A stretch of 64,000 nt of DNA, from positions 1 to 64,000 of the forward strand of contig NZ_PXNS01000011.1 of assembly GCF_003045775.1 (NCBI RefSeq), written 5' to 3'. This DNA comes from Halomonas litopenaei. Lineage in GTDB: Bacteria; Pseudomonadota; Gammaproteobacteria; Pseudomonadales; Halomonadaceae. This document shows positions 27,201 through 34,185 of the stretch, piece by piece. The notes below the pieces were generated by a model, which saw nothing but the letters and a program-made list of their open reading frames with translations, had not been told where the DNA came from and ran no database searches. The position numbers were made by a program, and so were the translations under genes. Positions within the stretch are counted from its first letter, which is position 1. Each line of letters starts with the position of its first letter.

Positions 27201-28927
27201 CGATCGTCCAGCGGCAGCCAGACGCCGCTGCCGGTGGGGGCGCCGAACTTGATCGTGGTGTCGTTGCCAGTCACCGGGTCGAGGACAGGGGCGCCGTTGG
27301 CATCGGTCTCCGGCACATAGAAGTCGACCCGGCTGGACTGGGCCTCGGTGAGGTTGTCGTAGGTCACCGTGTAGGAGGTGATGAAGGCATCGCTGTCGAT
27401 CAGCGCCTGTATGGTCAGGTCACCGGTGTAGGTGTTGCCGCTGGCCAGGGTGATGGAGGTCAGGGTGCCGTTGCCGGGATCGATGGCGGTGACCTGAACG
27501 TTGTCCGGAACCGGCTGGGTGATGACTACGTCGGTCAGGGTCTGGGCGGTGGCCCCGGCGCCTGCCGGGCGCACCGTGGTGACCAGGCTGTGGGGGTAGT
27601 TCTCGCCGGTGGTGGTGTCGCCCTCGCTCATGTCGAGGCTCTGCTCCACCGCGATGACCGTGGGGGTGATGGTGAAGGCGACCGCGCTACCGATCAGGCT
27701 GGGGTCCTGCTCCGGGTTGGACAGGGCATCGTTGCCGAGCTCGAAGCCGGCCATGGCCTGGATGACCAGGTCCGGGCTGCCGTTGGTCTGGGAGGTGTCA
27801 GCCAGCTCACTGAGCTGGCCGGTAAAGGTGACGTCGATGCTTGGCTGGTCGCTGGTCAGGCTGGCGAAGGGCAGCGCCGCCACCACCAGGGTGTCGCCGG
27901 CCTGGGCGCCATAGGCCGAGGCCAGCACGGTGATCGGTTCGCCATTGGCGTCCTTTGCCAGGGGATGCACCGCCTCGCCGTTGGCGTCGAAGGTCACCTG
28001 GTAGAGGTCGAGTTGCCCTCCCAGGTAGCTTGCCGAGGTGATGACAATGCCATCGTCGACCTCGGCGCCGGCGCCGTCCTTGCCGGTAGCGGGCACGATC
28101 AACTGGACAAAGGGGGCGTAGCCCTCCTGGGCGGTGGAGGCATTGGACACGCTGACGGTGAACTGAAATTCCTCGCCCAGCGGCACCTCCGCGGCAGATT
28201 CGCCGAGCGACGCCGTCGGCTCGGCGTCGGCCAGCAGGCCATCCAAGGGTGCCAGGGCGGCGAGTGCCACGCCACGGTCGTCAGCCAGTTGCCCCTGTTG
28301 ACGCTCCAGCTCCCAGTCGCCGCCCAGGCCACTGTGGCCGGTATCATCGGTGGAGGCGCCCACGTCCATGCCGGTGGCGCTGGCGAGACCTTCCACCAGT
28401 TCGAGCCCAGCGTCGGTGGCGCCGATGCGACAGCCGTAGAGCAGCAGGTCGGCGTCGGCCGTCAGTGCCTCGCGCCACTGGCCGAGGCTCGCCGTCAGGC
28501 TCGTGAGAGTGTCGTTGCCGACCAGGGTATCGCCGAGCTGAAACTGGCCTGAGGCGCCGTGGCTGAAGATCTCCACGCTCTCGACCTGGTCCATGCCGGC
28601 CAGGGCAGCGGTGATGGCCTCGATACCGTTCTCGTCGGCGTCGACCTCGAGCAGTTCGGCGTCGTCGGCAAGACCCTCGCGGATCGTCTGGCGCTGGGCG
28701 TCGGAGAGGCGTGCGTCCACCACCACCAGATGGCGAGCCGGCGCTCCGCTACCACGGGGGCTGTCGCTGTCGCCCTGGGTGGCCGGTGCCTGGCCGTCGC
28801 CGTCCGTTGGCTGCTGGTTGGGTTTCCCACCGTCGCCATCGCTGGCGGGGTCGGGGGTGGCCGCCATGGCGCCATCGAACAGCAGGCGTGGCTCCAGCGC
28901 GATCAGCCGTGAACGAGTTCCCTTCAT
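24278..28927 (-). CDS. N-terminal part of giant LEPR-XLL / DUF4347 surface protein
   Basis: The 1549-aa frame begins with the LEPR-XLL motif (LEPRLLFDGA, residues 11-20), a signature of very large repetitive proteins. A Gly/Asp-rich linker and a DUF4347 domain (about 65-210) follow, containing IFSHGASGQFQLG (His123) and LLYGCRIGA (Cys166). About ten immunoglobulin-like or DUF11-like beta domains come next (for example SVSNASTAQEGYAPFV, VTLPEGTTQELRVNDLIPPGM). There is no classical Sec signal peptide. It ends at an in-frame TAA (24278-24280) that splits it from 19043-24217. It leads an operon with TolC, adaptors and an M50 peptidase. As read, the truncated protein would lack the VCBS region and C-terminal domain, so the gene is either inactivated, read through, or misread at one base. 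Confidence 0.82.
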   Translation of the reverse strand: MKGTRSRLIALEPRLLFDGAMAATPDPASDGDGGKPNQQPTDGDGQAPATQGDSDSPRGSGAPARHLVVVDARLSDAQRQTIREGLADDAELLEVDADENGIEAITAALAGMDQVESVEIFSHGASGQFQLGDTLVGNDTLTSLTASLGQWREALTADADLLLYGCRIGATDAGLELVEGLASATGMDVGASTDDTGHSGLGGDWELERQQGQLADDRGVALAALAPLDGLLADAEPTASLGESAAEVPLGEEFQFTVSVSNASTAQEGYAPFVQLIVPATGKDGAGAEVDDGIVITSASYLGGQLDLYQVTFDANGEAVHPLAKDANGEPITVLASAYGAQAGDTLVVAALPFASLTSDQPSIDVTFTGQLSELADTSQTNGSPDLVIQAMAGFELGNDALSNPEQDPSLIGSAVAFTITPTVIAVEQSLDMSEGDTTTGENYPHSLVTTVRPAGAGATAQTLTDVVITQPVPDNVQVTAIDPGNGTLTSITLASGNTYTGDLTIQALIDSDAFITSYTVTYDNLTEAQSSRVDFYVPETDANGAPVLDPVTGNDTTIKFGAPTGSGVWLPLDDRDRNPDDPDGKVSFEGTGDELSFVAKSITLEKTATLAIDTGTSGLTPGDTLEYQLEMALSDYFAFGEDTQLVGQFVVTDTLGDGQTLEGTPTLILYSGDDATTIDLVVTTSVNADGTTTLGFDIALSIQNALGDQAWLAGDAAFDGVIDAGATRALISYRAVIDDAYADEDVTDHPTINEGDSLGNAAEVDATLLLNPNNLTGDSETDDSSTELTVPTSQVDIAIEGGVSELAPGDEVTFTLRYELVTGDHENFQLIAYLPLPLLDTSGISWTQGTDSGQWSLAADNSWAGEITSVASGPGNAIVFTLADLSTTEASTIALSFTMTVGDQPFADGRSLDVLAESRQTTTLDQTELVTQDVVKVQSVAEPVVTITHGVVSSTNGSVSGTSGSWNAPGSAGAPFTGSITDPAAVDGDVTDIDAGDTLRLATLLENTGGGGAFDVTTEIELPTDLDFVGDSLGSANLTLTLGDGSVLIEGTDYSVSGTTITLLDAGGQATLQAGRDGSASDAAGTNIIVITYDVTVAAAVSASRTLGTTATLTNYASVDGGTDFTPTDLEDDATQQVAAPTITTTFADGGAATDNDSSASHTDGADLVVGESMFYDIVVTLPEGTTQELRVNDLIPPGMALDTSYNGSGYRLITASADSNNLSANFAGSVSVSGLAGSGGTLGVDGVDGVDGQFTFSAAGATGDNDTGNNTFVLRVRLIATNTLNNQQGTEHEHKAGLTYQDVDGDEINGATAVDRDVSQPGKGPTTTLVEPTVSIEQALTTPSDPGLGVDSGDAIEYAVTFSNTSGVDAFDLGLSVQLPAELDGVSLEAVSFSDANGPAVGDFEITGNDTDGYLLSLKSGFDLDLRTGHSITLTIGGTVGATAADLANLTSEARVDWTSLDDTSSSNDSERTGANGELGDGSLNDYRQIDIQAIPIAQTLQVSRVGGLDSTAAADPTGDTREDVAVGEIIRYRVVALLPEGTTDNY

Positions 28928-29014
28928 ACCGACTCCTGCCTTTCCTTGTTGTCACTGTATCGATGGCAGATGACGCTTTTAATGCCATATCTGCACAATA
29001 CTCTAAACATAGAC

Positions 29015-29030
29015 GTTGATTCTCATTCTG
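29015..29030 (-). promoter_or_regulatory. Fur-box-like sequence upstream of the giant surface protein
   Basis: On the coding strand it reads CAGAATGAGAATCAAC, close to the common gammaproteobacterial Fur site form AATGAGAATCATT. It is about 90 bp upstream of the start at 28927. The resemblance is partial and iron control is inferred. Confidence 0.3.
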
Positions 29031-29106
29031 TGCCGAAAAAGTGGAGGAGTGGCTACGCGGATCAGGACGGTAGTGACAAGGCTATGGTAGGCGGCTGGCG
29101 CCAAGG

Positions 29107-29142
29107 CCCCAGCCCTTCACTCGAGGGCTGGCAGGGCCCTTT
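29107..29142 (+). terminator. Orphan plus-strand terminator-like hairpin
   Basis: A stem formed by CCAGCCCT and AGGGCTGG, extended by GGCC/GGGCC pairs, is followed by TTTTTT at 29137-29142. No plus-strand gene precedes it. Confidence 0.4.
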
Positions 29143-29388
29143 TTTGGGGGAGGGCGAACGTCAGGAATGCCCGCTGAAGCAAATAACGTGAGGGTTAACG
29201 CCGAAAACGATGTGGAACCACTGACGTTTCCGGGGAGGAATGCCGGAGGGGGCAAGCCGAGCAGGCGCGTGAGGAAAAGGGGAAAAGGCGCCCTGTGCCG
29301 GCGGTCGATCGACATTGGCAGGCACAGGGAAAGGCGGGAAGGTCACATCGACATGGGCGTCGATGCCGGTGCGGATGGCGAAGCGCCT

Positions 29389-30129
29389 TTACACCCGACG
29401 AGGTTGTCCAAAGGGGCGCCAGGCGCGACGTACCGGTTGTACCCCCGGGAAGTGGTGTTCGACCTGACGCAGGCACAGCGTCAGCACGATGGTCAGCAGC
29501 AGATAGACGGCGGCGATCAGCAGCAGTGGTTCGTAGGTCAGGAAGGTCTCGTCGCGAATGATGTTGGCGGCCTGGAGCAGATCCATCATGGCGATGGTCG
29601 AGACCAGCGGGATCGACTTCAGCAGCAGGATCATCTCGCCGGTGAGGGTGGGCAGACACAACTGTACCGCGCGGGGTAGCCACAGACGCCAGAATACCTG
29701 GAACGGGTTGAGGCCGAAGGCCCGCCCGGCCTCGCGCTCGCCTGGCGGTACGCTGAGCAGGGCGCCGCGCAGGATCTCGCCGCTGTAGGCGCCGACCGAG
29801 AGGGTGAAGGTAAGGGTGGCGTAGAAGAACGGGTCGCGCAGCAAGCCCCAGAAGATGCTGTCCTGGATGCCGGGGATGCCTTCCAGCAGCCGACCCACCC
29901 CGTAGTAGAAGAAGAACAGCTGCACCAGCAATGGGGTGCCGCGAATGACCGAGGTCACCGCCGTGGCCGTCCAGGCCAGCGGTCGGGGGCCCCTGATGCG
30001 TGCCATGGCCATGCCGATGGCCAGGGTGAGGCCGGCGATGGCCGATACCAGCAGCAGCCACAGGGTATTGATCAGGCCTTCGATGAGGTATTCCTGATAG
30101 AAAGGGTCGCTCAACCAGCCGAAGTCCAT
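29389..30129 (-). CDS. Polar amino acid ABC transporter permease (HisM/ArtM type)
   Basis: Inner-membrane subunit of a basic/polar amino acid ABC importer. The ATG at 30129 with GGGAGACCTGAC upstream is used; the longer frame to 30309 runs through a duplicated spacer. Five or so helices; the ATPase-contact EAA loop is visible as GEREAGRAFGLNPFQVFWRLWLP. 246 aa, normal. Together with the permease at 30319-31032, binding protein and ATPase it completes a four-gene importer. It is the last gene of a long leftward operon beginning at 39504. Confidence 0.88.
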   Translation of the reverse strand: MDFGWLSDPFYQEYLIEGLINTLWLLLVSAIAGLTLAIGMAMARIRGPRPLAWTATAVTSVIRGTPLLVQLFFFYYGVGRLLEGIPGIQDSIFWGLLRDPFFYATLTFTLSVGAYSGEILRGALLSVPPGEREAGRAFGLNPFQVFWRLWLPRAVQLCLPTLTGEMILLLKSIPLVSTIAMMDLLQAANIIRDETFLTYEPLLLIAAVYLLLTIVLTLCLRQVEHHFPGVQPVRRAWRPFGQPRRV

Positions 30130-30130
30130 G

Positions 30131-30318
30131 TCAGGTCTCCCGGGGCTGGAGGTGAGAATGGGGCTGGCCGCGTTTGACACGCCGTGAACGTCCAAAGGGC
30201 GCAATGAAATGACACCAGCGCATATCAGGTCTCCCGGGGCTGAAGGTGAGAGTGGGGCTGGCCGCGTTTGACACGCCGTGAACGACCAAAGGGCGCAGTG
30301 AAATGACACCAGCGCATA
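30131..30318 (-). repeat. 94-bp tandem duplication between the two permease genes
   Basis: Two head-to-tail units (30131-30224 and 30225-30318) differ at about four positions, and the first bases of a third copy (TCAGGTCTCC) continue at 30319. On the coding strand each unit holds a 30-codon mini-frame starting ATGCGCTGG, preceded by the GGGAGACCTGA ribosome site also used by the downstream permease. Its final codons, RRVKRGQPHS through RET, resemble the C-terminus of the upstream permease (RRVRRGQPQSQET). Confidence 0.85.
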
Positions 30319-31032
30319 TCAGGTCTCCTGACTCTGGGGTTGTCCACGCCTGACCCGGCGCTCGATCAGCGCGAAGACCAGGTTGGACGACAGCGTCATC
30401 ATCAGATAGAGCACGCCGGCGGCAGCGTAGAACAGAAAATGCGCACGGGTGCTGGCGGCGGCCTGTTGGATGGTGAAGAACAGTTCGCTGTAGCCGATCA
30501 CGCTGATCAGGGCGGTGTCCTTGATCAGGATCAGCCAGAGGTTCGACATCCCTGGCAGGGCGTTGGGCAGCATCGCCGGCAGGGTGATGTGGAGAAAGCG
30601 TGCCCAGGGGGAAAAGCCGAAGGCGTCGGCGGCCTCGAGCTGGCCCTTGGGGATGGCCGAGATGGCGCCGCGGAAAACCTCTGTCATGTAGGCGCCCTGG
30701 ACGAAGGCCAGCACCCCCACGGCGGTGACGAAGCCGTTGATGGCGACCTGCCCGGGCAGGCCCAGGGCGTTGGTCAGGGCGGTCAGCGCCTGGGAGCCGG
30801 CATAGTAAAGCAGGATGATCAGCAGAAGCTCCGGCACCGCACGCACGCCGGTGGAATAAGCGCCGCCGATTCCGCGCAGCCAGGCGTGTCGGGACAGCCG
30901 GCAGGCGGCACCGACAAAGCCAAGCAGCACGCCGATGGCGTAGGCCAGGCAGGCGATCTGCAGGGTGGTGAGGGCGCCGTCGAGGATCGGTCCGGCCCAG
31001 TCGGCCAGCCCCTCCTGAGAAGCGTTGTTCAT
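30319..31032 (-). CDS. Polar amino acid ABC transporter permease (HisQ/ArtQ type)
   Basis: Second transmembrane subunit of the basic amino acid importer, 237 aa. The EAA loop reads GQLEAADAFGFSPWARFLHITLP, and about five helices are present. It lies between the binding-protein gene (275-bp gap carrying an interspersed repeat) and the second permease (94-bp tandem duplication in the gap). Paired HisQ/HisM permeases of unlike sequence normally form a heterodimer that works with one HisP-type ATPase. Confidence 0.88.
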   Translation of the reverse strand: MNNASQEGLADWAGPILDGALTTLQIACLAYAIGVLLGFVGAACRLSRHAWLRGIGGAYSTGVRAVPELLLIILLYYAGSQALTALTNALGLPGQVAINGFVTAVGVLAFVQGAYMTEVFRGAISAIPKGQLEAADAFGFSPWARFLHITLPAMLPNALPGMSNLWLILIKDTALISVIGYSELFFTIQQAAASTRAHFLFYAAAGVLYLMMTLSSNLVFALIERRVRRGQPQSQET

Positions 31033-31159
31033 GGGGCATTCTCGTCGTGGGTGAAAGTCGCGATGGCAGGGGGCCTGGTGCGCATCCGGCGGCTGTTGCC
31101 GGCGTTCGCCCAGGCCCCGGCCTCAGGCAGAAGCGTCGTTCACACGAGCGCGTCGCCGA

Positions 31160-31310
31160 TAGGTCCTGTGCTTTAGACGAAAAGTCGACGAGCGATGGTT
31201 AGACAAGGCAAAAATCGGTGAGAAAGCGCAGTTTACGTTTGTAAATGAGCATTTTGACCCGATTTTTAACGCCGTATTACCGAGCGCAGACACTTTTCGT
31301 ACAGGCCCTA
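31160..31310 (-). repeat. Interspersed intergenic element, copy 2 (151 bp, inverted to copy 1)
   Basis: Reverse complement of this segment matches copy 1 (8273-8417) almost end to end, including GCTCGGTAATACGGCGTTAA and TTTTTGCCTTGTCTAACC. One end has a short insertion (CTTTAG). The other end, TAGGGCCTGTACGAAAAG on the minus strand, supplies the TAG stop codon of the binding-protein gene. Ends are imperfect inverted repeats, as in a MITE. Confidence 0.87.
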
Positions 31311-32150
31311 GCCCACGCAGACGTCGGTGCCGAAGTAGCGCTCGGACAGCTCGCTGCAGATGCCCTGCTGATTGACCGCCTCGATGGCGGCGTTGACGTC
31401 CTCGGTCAGGGCGTCGTCCTCCTGGCGCAGGCCGATGCCGACGCCTTCACCGTAGGCCTCGTGGTGCGGCGCCGTGGCCTTGATCTCGAAGTCCGCGGCT
31501 TCATCGCGTTCGACCAGCTCGGTCATGGCGATCTCGTCGGCCAGGATCAGGTCCAGGCGGCCGGAGAGCAGGTCGCGATTGACCTGTTCGGCCTGGTCGT
31601 ACAGACGGATGTCGACGCCGCTATCGCGAAGGGCGCGACGGGCGTAGGTGGCGTTGGTGGTGGCGCTCTGCACCCCCAGCACCTTGCCGTCCAGGCCCTC
31701 GGGCGGCTCGATGTCCAGTGAGCGGGCGGCGACGTAGGCACCGGGGGTGAAGTAGTAGGGCGAGCTGAAGTCGATGACCCGCAGGCGCTTCTCGGTGATC
31801 GACATGGAGTTCATGATCATGTCGATGCGTCCGGCCTTGAGCGAGGGGATGATACCGCTCCAGCCGGTCGGGGTGATCTCGCACTCACGGCCCATCTGGT
31901 CGCAGATGGCCGATGCCAGTTCCACCTCGAAACCGGTCCAGTCACCGTCGGAGGAGGTGTAGGTGAAGGGCGGATAGGGTTCGGCGGAGATGCCGATCTT
32001 GAGGGGCTCGCCAGCGTCCTGGTTGGCTGCCTGGTCGGTCGCATGGGCGCTGCCGATGGTGGCGGCGCCGAGGGTCGTGGCGAGCGCGACGCCCAGGGCA
32101 AGGCGACGAGCGAGGTCGGCTGACGGGCGCAGGGGATGGGATACGGTCAT
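31308..32150 (-). CDS. Basic/polar amino acid ABC transporter substrate-binding protein (HisJ/ArgT type)
   Basis: Periplasmic receptor, 280 aa, with a signal peptide ending near GSAHATD. Family signatures are clear: GISAEPYPPFTYTSSDGDWTG at the mature N-terminus, LKAGRIDMIMNSMSITEKR, and DFSSPYYFTPG. The acidic and aromatic residues around the ligand cleft fit lysine/arginine/ornithine-type binding. It belongs with the ATPase upstream and two permeases downstream. Clustering with AruH- and AruI-like enzymes makes arginine or a 2-oxo-acid-forming amino acid the leading ligand candidate. Its stop codon is formed by the end of an interspersed repeat. Confidence 0.87.
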   Translation of the reverse strand: MTVSHPLRPSADLARRLALGVALATTLGAATIGSAHATDQAANQDAGEPLKIGISAEPYPPFTYTSSDGDWTGFEVELASAICDQMGRECEITPTGWSGIIPSLKAGRIDMIMNSMSITEKRLRVIDFSSPYYFTPGAYVAARSLDIEPPEGLDGKVLGVQSATTNATYARRALRDSGVDIRLYDQAEQVNRDLLSGRLDLILADEIAMTELVERDEAADFEIKATAPHHEAYGEGVGIGLRQEDDALTEDVNAAIEAVNQQGICSELSERYFGTDVCVG

Positions 32151-32180
32151 GGGAACTCCTGGTTGTTGTGTGACTGGCAG

Positions 32181-32993
32181 TCAAGCTGCGGGGGCGATGA
32201 AGCGCCGGCAGCGTTCGTTGTCGCTGTGTTCGAAGATGCGCTCGGGGGGGCCGGCTTCGCCGACGACGCCGCGGTCGAGAAACACGATCTGGTCGGATAC
32301 CTCCCGGGCGAAGGCCATCTCGTGGGTCACCATCAGCATGGTGCGCCCCTCGTCGGCCAGGCCGCGGATGACCCCTAGCACCTCGTTGACCCTCTCCGGG
32401 TCCAGCGCCGAGGTAGGCTCGTCGAACAGCAGGATCTCGGGCTCCATGGCCAGCGCTCGGGCGATGGCCACGCGCTGCTGCTGGCCACCGGAGAGAAACG
32501 CCGGGTAGGCGTCGGCACGCTCGGCCATGCCGACGCGCTCCAGATAGTGGGCGGCCAGGGCGTTGGCCTTCCTGCGTGAGATTCCCTTGACCCGCACCGG
32601 GGCCTCGCTGACGTTGCCGAGCACGGTCAGGTGCGGCCAGAGGTTGAACTGCTGGAATACCATGGAGACCTTGCCGCGCAGGCGTTGCAGCTGATGGCGA
32701 CTGAGCGGCATGTCGGTATGGCTGCTGCGGGGGCCCTGCTCGGTGAAGCGGATGCGTTCATCGGCGATGGAGAGGCTGCCCTGCTGGGGTCGCTCCAGCA
32801 GGTTCATGCAGCGCAGCAGGGTGCTCTTGCCGGAGCCACTGGCGCCGATGATGGTGGTCACAGTGCCTTCGGCGACGCTCAGGGAGACGTCGCGCAGCAC
32901 GCTGGTGTCCCCGTAGCGCTTGACGAGGTGACGAGCCTCGACCACGGGGGAGGTCGGGCTCAAGTCGTCGCTGGTGGTGACGGATGGTGGCAT
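32181..32993 (-). CDS. Amino acid ABC transporter ATP-binding protein (HisP/ArtP type)
   Basis: ATPase of the importer, about 270 aa. Walker A GASGSGKST, Q-loop VFQQFNLWPH, signature LSGGQQQR, Walker B ILLFDEPTSALDPE and the switch VTHEMAF are all present. The start is uncertain: ATG at 32993 is used, but ATG at 33026 and GTG at 33038 are in frame and would overlap the aminotransferase; none has a strong ribosome site, which suggests translational coupling. Immediately precedes the binding-protein gene (30-bp gap). Confidence 0.88.
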   Translation of the reverse strand: MPPSVTTSDDLSPTSPVVEARHLVKRYGDTSVLRDVSLSVAEGTVTTIIGASGSGKSTLLRCMNLLERPQQGSLSIADERIRFTEQGPRSSHTDMPLSRHQLQRLRGKVSMVFQQFNLWPHLTVLGNVSEAPVRVKGISRRKANALAAHYLERVGMAERADAYPAFLSGGQQQRVAIARALAMEPEILLFDEPTSALDPERVNEVLGVIRGLADEGRTMLMVTHEMAFAREVSDQIVFLDRGVVGEAGPPERIFEHSDNERCRRFIAPAA

Positions 32994-33000
32994 AGGCGAC

Positions 33001-34185
33001 TCAGGGGCTGGTGACAAGACAGGCATCGGCAAACTCACGAAGCCGTGTTGCGGCGCGACTCAGGCGCTCCGGGGGCTGGGTCAGGCTCAGCCTCACAAAG
33101 CCAGCCGCCGAGGGGCCGAAGGCCTCGCCGGACAGCACCGAGATGCCGCAGTCATCGAGCAGGCCATCGGCGAACTCGGCCGATGACAGACCAGTGGCGC
33201 GGATGTCGACCATCACGAACATGCCGGCGTCCGGGCAGATCGCCTTGACCGAGTCGGCACCGTCTAGGGCGCGGCAGACGCTGTCGCGGCGTTCACGGTA
33301 GGCGGCGTGCATGGTGGCAAGCTCGGGGAGGTCGCTGTCGAGCGCGGTGATCGCCGCGTCCTGGATAAAGTCCGGGCAGCCGTACAGCATGCACAGCGCC
33401 AGATTGTCCAGGTGCTCGATCAGCGCCTCGGGCGCGACCACCCAGCCCAGCCGCCAGCCGGTCATGGCGTGGGACTTGGACAGGCTAGAGATCACCACGC
33501 TGCGATTGGCCATGTCGGGCAGCGCCAGCGGGCTGTGGTGCTCGCCCTCGAAGATCAGCTCGGCGTAGACCTCGTCGGAGATCAGCCAGAGGTCATGGCG
33601 GTGACACAGCTCGGCGATCTGCTCCCACTGCTGCCGGGTCATCGACTGGCCGGTGGGGTTGTGGGGGCTGTTGAGCAGGATCGCCCGGGTGTTGTCGGTG
33701 ATCGCGGCGGCGATATCGGCCACGTCGAGTCGAAAGCCGGCCTCTGGCCGCAGCGGCACTCGGGCCAGTCGTGCACCGGTCGACTGGATCACCGCCTCGT
33801 AGGTGACGTAGCTCGGCTCCGGCACGATCACCTCGTCGCCAGGGTCGAGCAGGCACTGGGCGGTGGCGTAGAGCCCGCACTGGGCGCCGGCCATCACGAT
33901 CAGTCGCTCGGGGGACACCTCGACACCCTGATGGCGACGATAGTGGCGGCTGATGGCTTCGCGCAGCTCACCCTTGCCCTGGACGTCGGCATAGTGGGTC
34001 GCGCCGCGGTCGAGGCTTTGCTTGGCCGCCTCGATGATCGGGGCGGGGGTGGTGAAGTCGGGATCGCCCACCGACAGTACGGTGATGTCTTCACCGCTGG
34101 CCTGGCGCTTCAGCGCACGCACATGGATGTCCCAGGCGGCGGCGCCTTCGCCGGCGATGCGTTGGGTCAGGGCGGAGACTTTCAT
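33001..34185 (-). CDS. Class I/II PLP aminotransferase, AruH-like (arginine:pyruvate transaminase type)
   Basis: 394-aa PLP transaminase. The start at 34185 is used (AAGGA upstream, ATGA overlap with the aldolase). It follows recalled Pseudomonas AruH closely: LTQRIAGEGAAAWDIHVRAL at the N-terminus, SVGDPDFTTPAPI, MAGAQCGLYA, LNSPHNPTG, and SSLSKSHAMTGWRLGW with the Schiff-base Lys at about 237. AruH transfers the amino group of L-arginine to pyruvate, forming 2-ketoarginine. An AruI-like decarboxylase in the same operon and a basic amino acid importer next door support this. However, the intervening genes (oxygenase pair, aldolase, betaine-type binding protein) leave room for a different amino acid. 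Confidence 0.83.
   Translation of the reverse strand: MKVSALTQRIAGEGAAAWDIHVRALKRQASGEDITVLSVGDPDFTTPAPIIEAAKQSLDRGATHYADVQGKGELREAISRHYRRHQGVEVSPERLIVMAGAQCGLYATAQCLLDPGDEVIVPEPSYVTYEAVIQSTGARLARVPLRPEAGFRLDVADIAAAITDNTRAILLNSPHNPTGQSMTRQQWEQIAELCHRHDLWLISDEVYAELIFEGEHHSPLALPDMANRSVVISSLSKSHAMTGWRLGWVVAPEALIEHLDNLALCMLYGCPDFIQDAAITALDSDLPELATMHAAYRERRDSVCRALDGADSVKAICPDAGMFVMVDIRATGLSSAEFADGLLDDCGISVLSGEAFGPSAAGFVRLSLTQPPERLSRAATRLREFADACLVTSP

Larger units (their letters stand above)
28928..29388. other. Intergenic region upstream of the giant surface-protein gene
   Basis: 461 bp without a supported gene, between the start of the giant surface-protein gene and the 3' end of an ABC permease gene. 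It holds an AT-rich stretch near 28960-29040 that probably carries the surface-protein promoter, a Fur-box-like sequence (29015-29030), and a plus-strand terminator-like hairpin (29107-29142). Short frames here do not look coding. Confidence 0.5.

Noticed and set aside
26078..28552. 824-codon plus-strand frame opposite the giant surface protein
   Set aside because: Shadow of a long, compositionally biased minus-strand gene; no ribosome site, domain or family signature.
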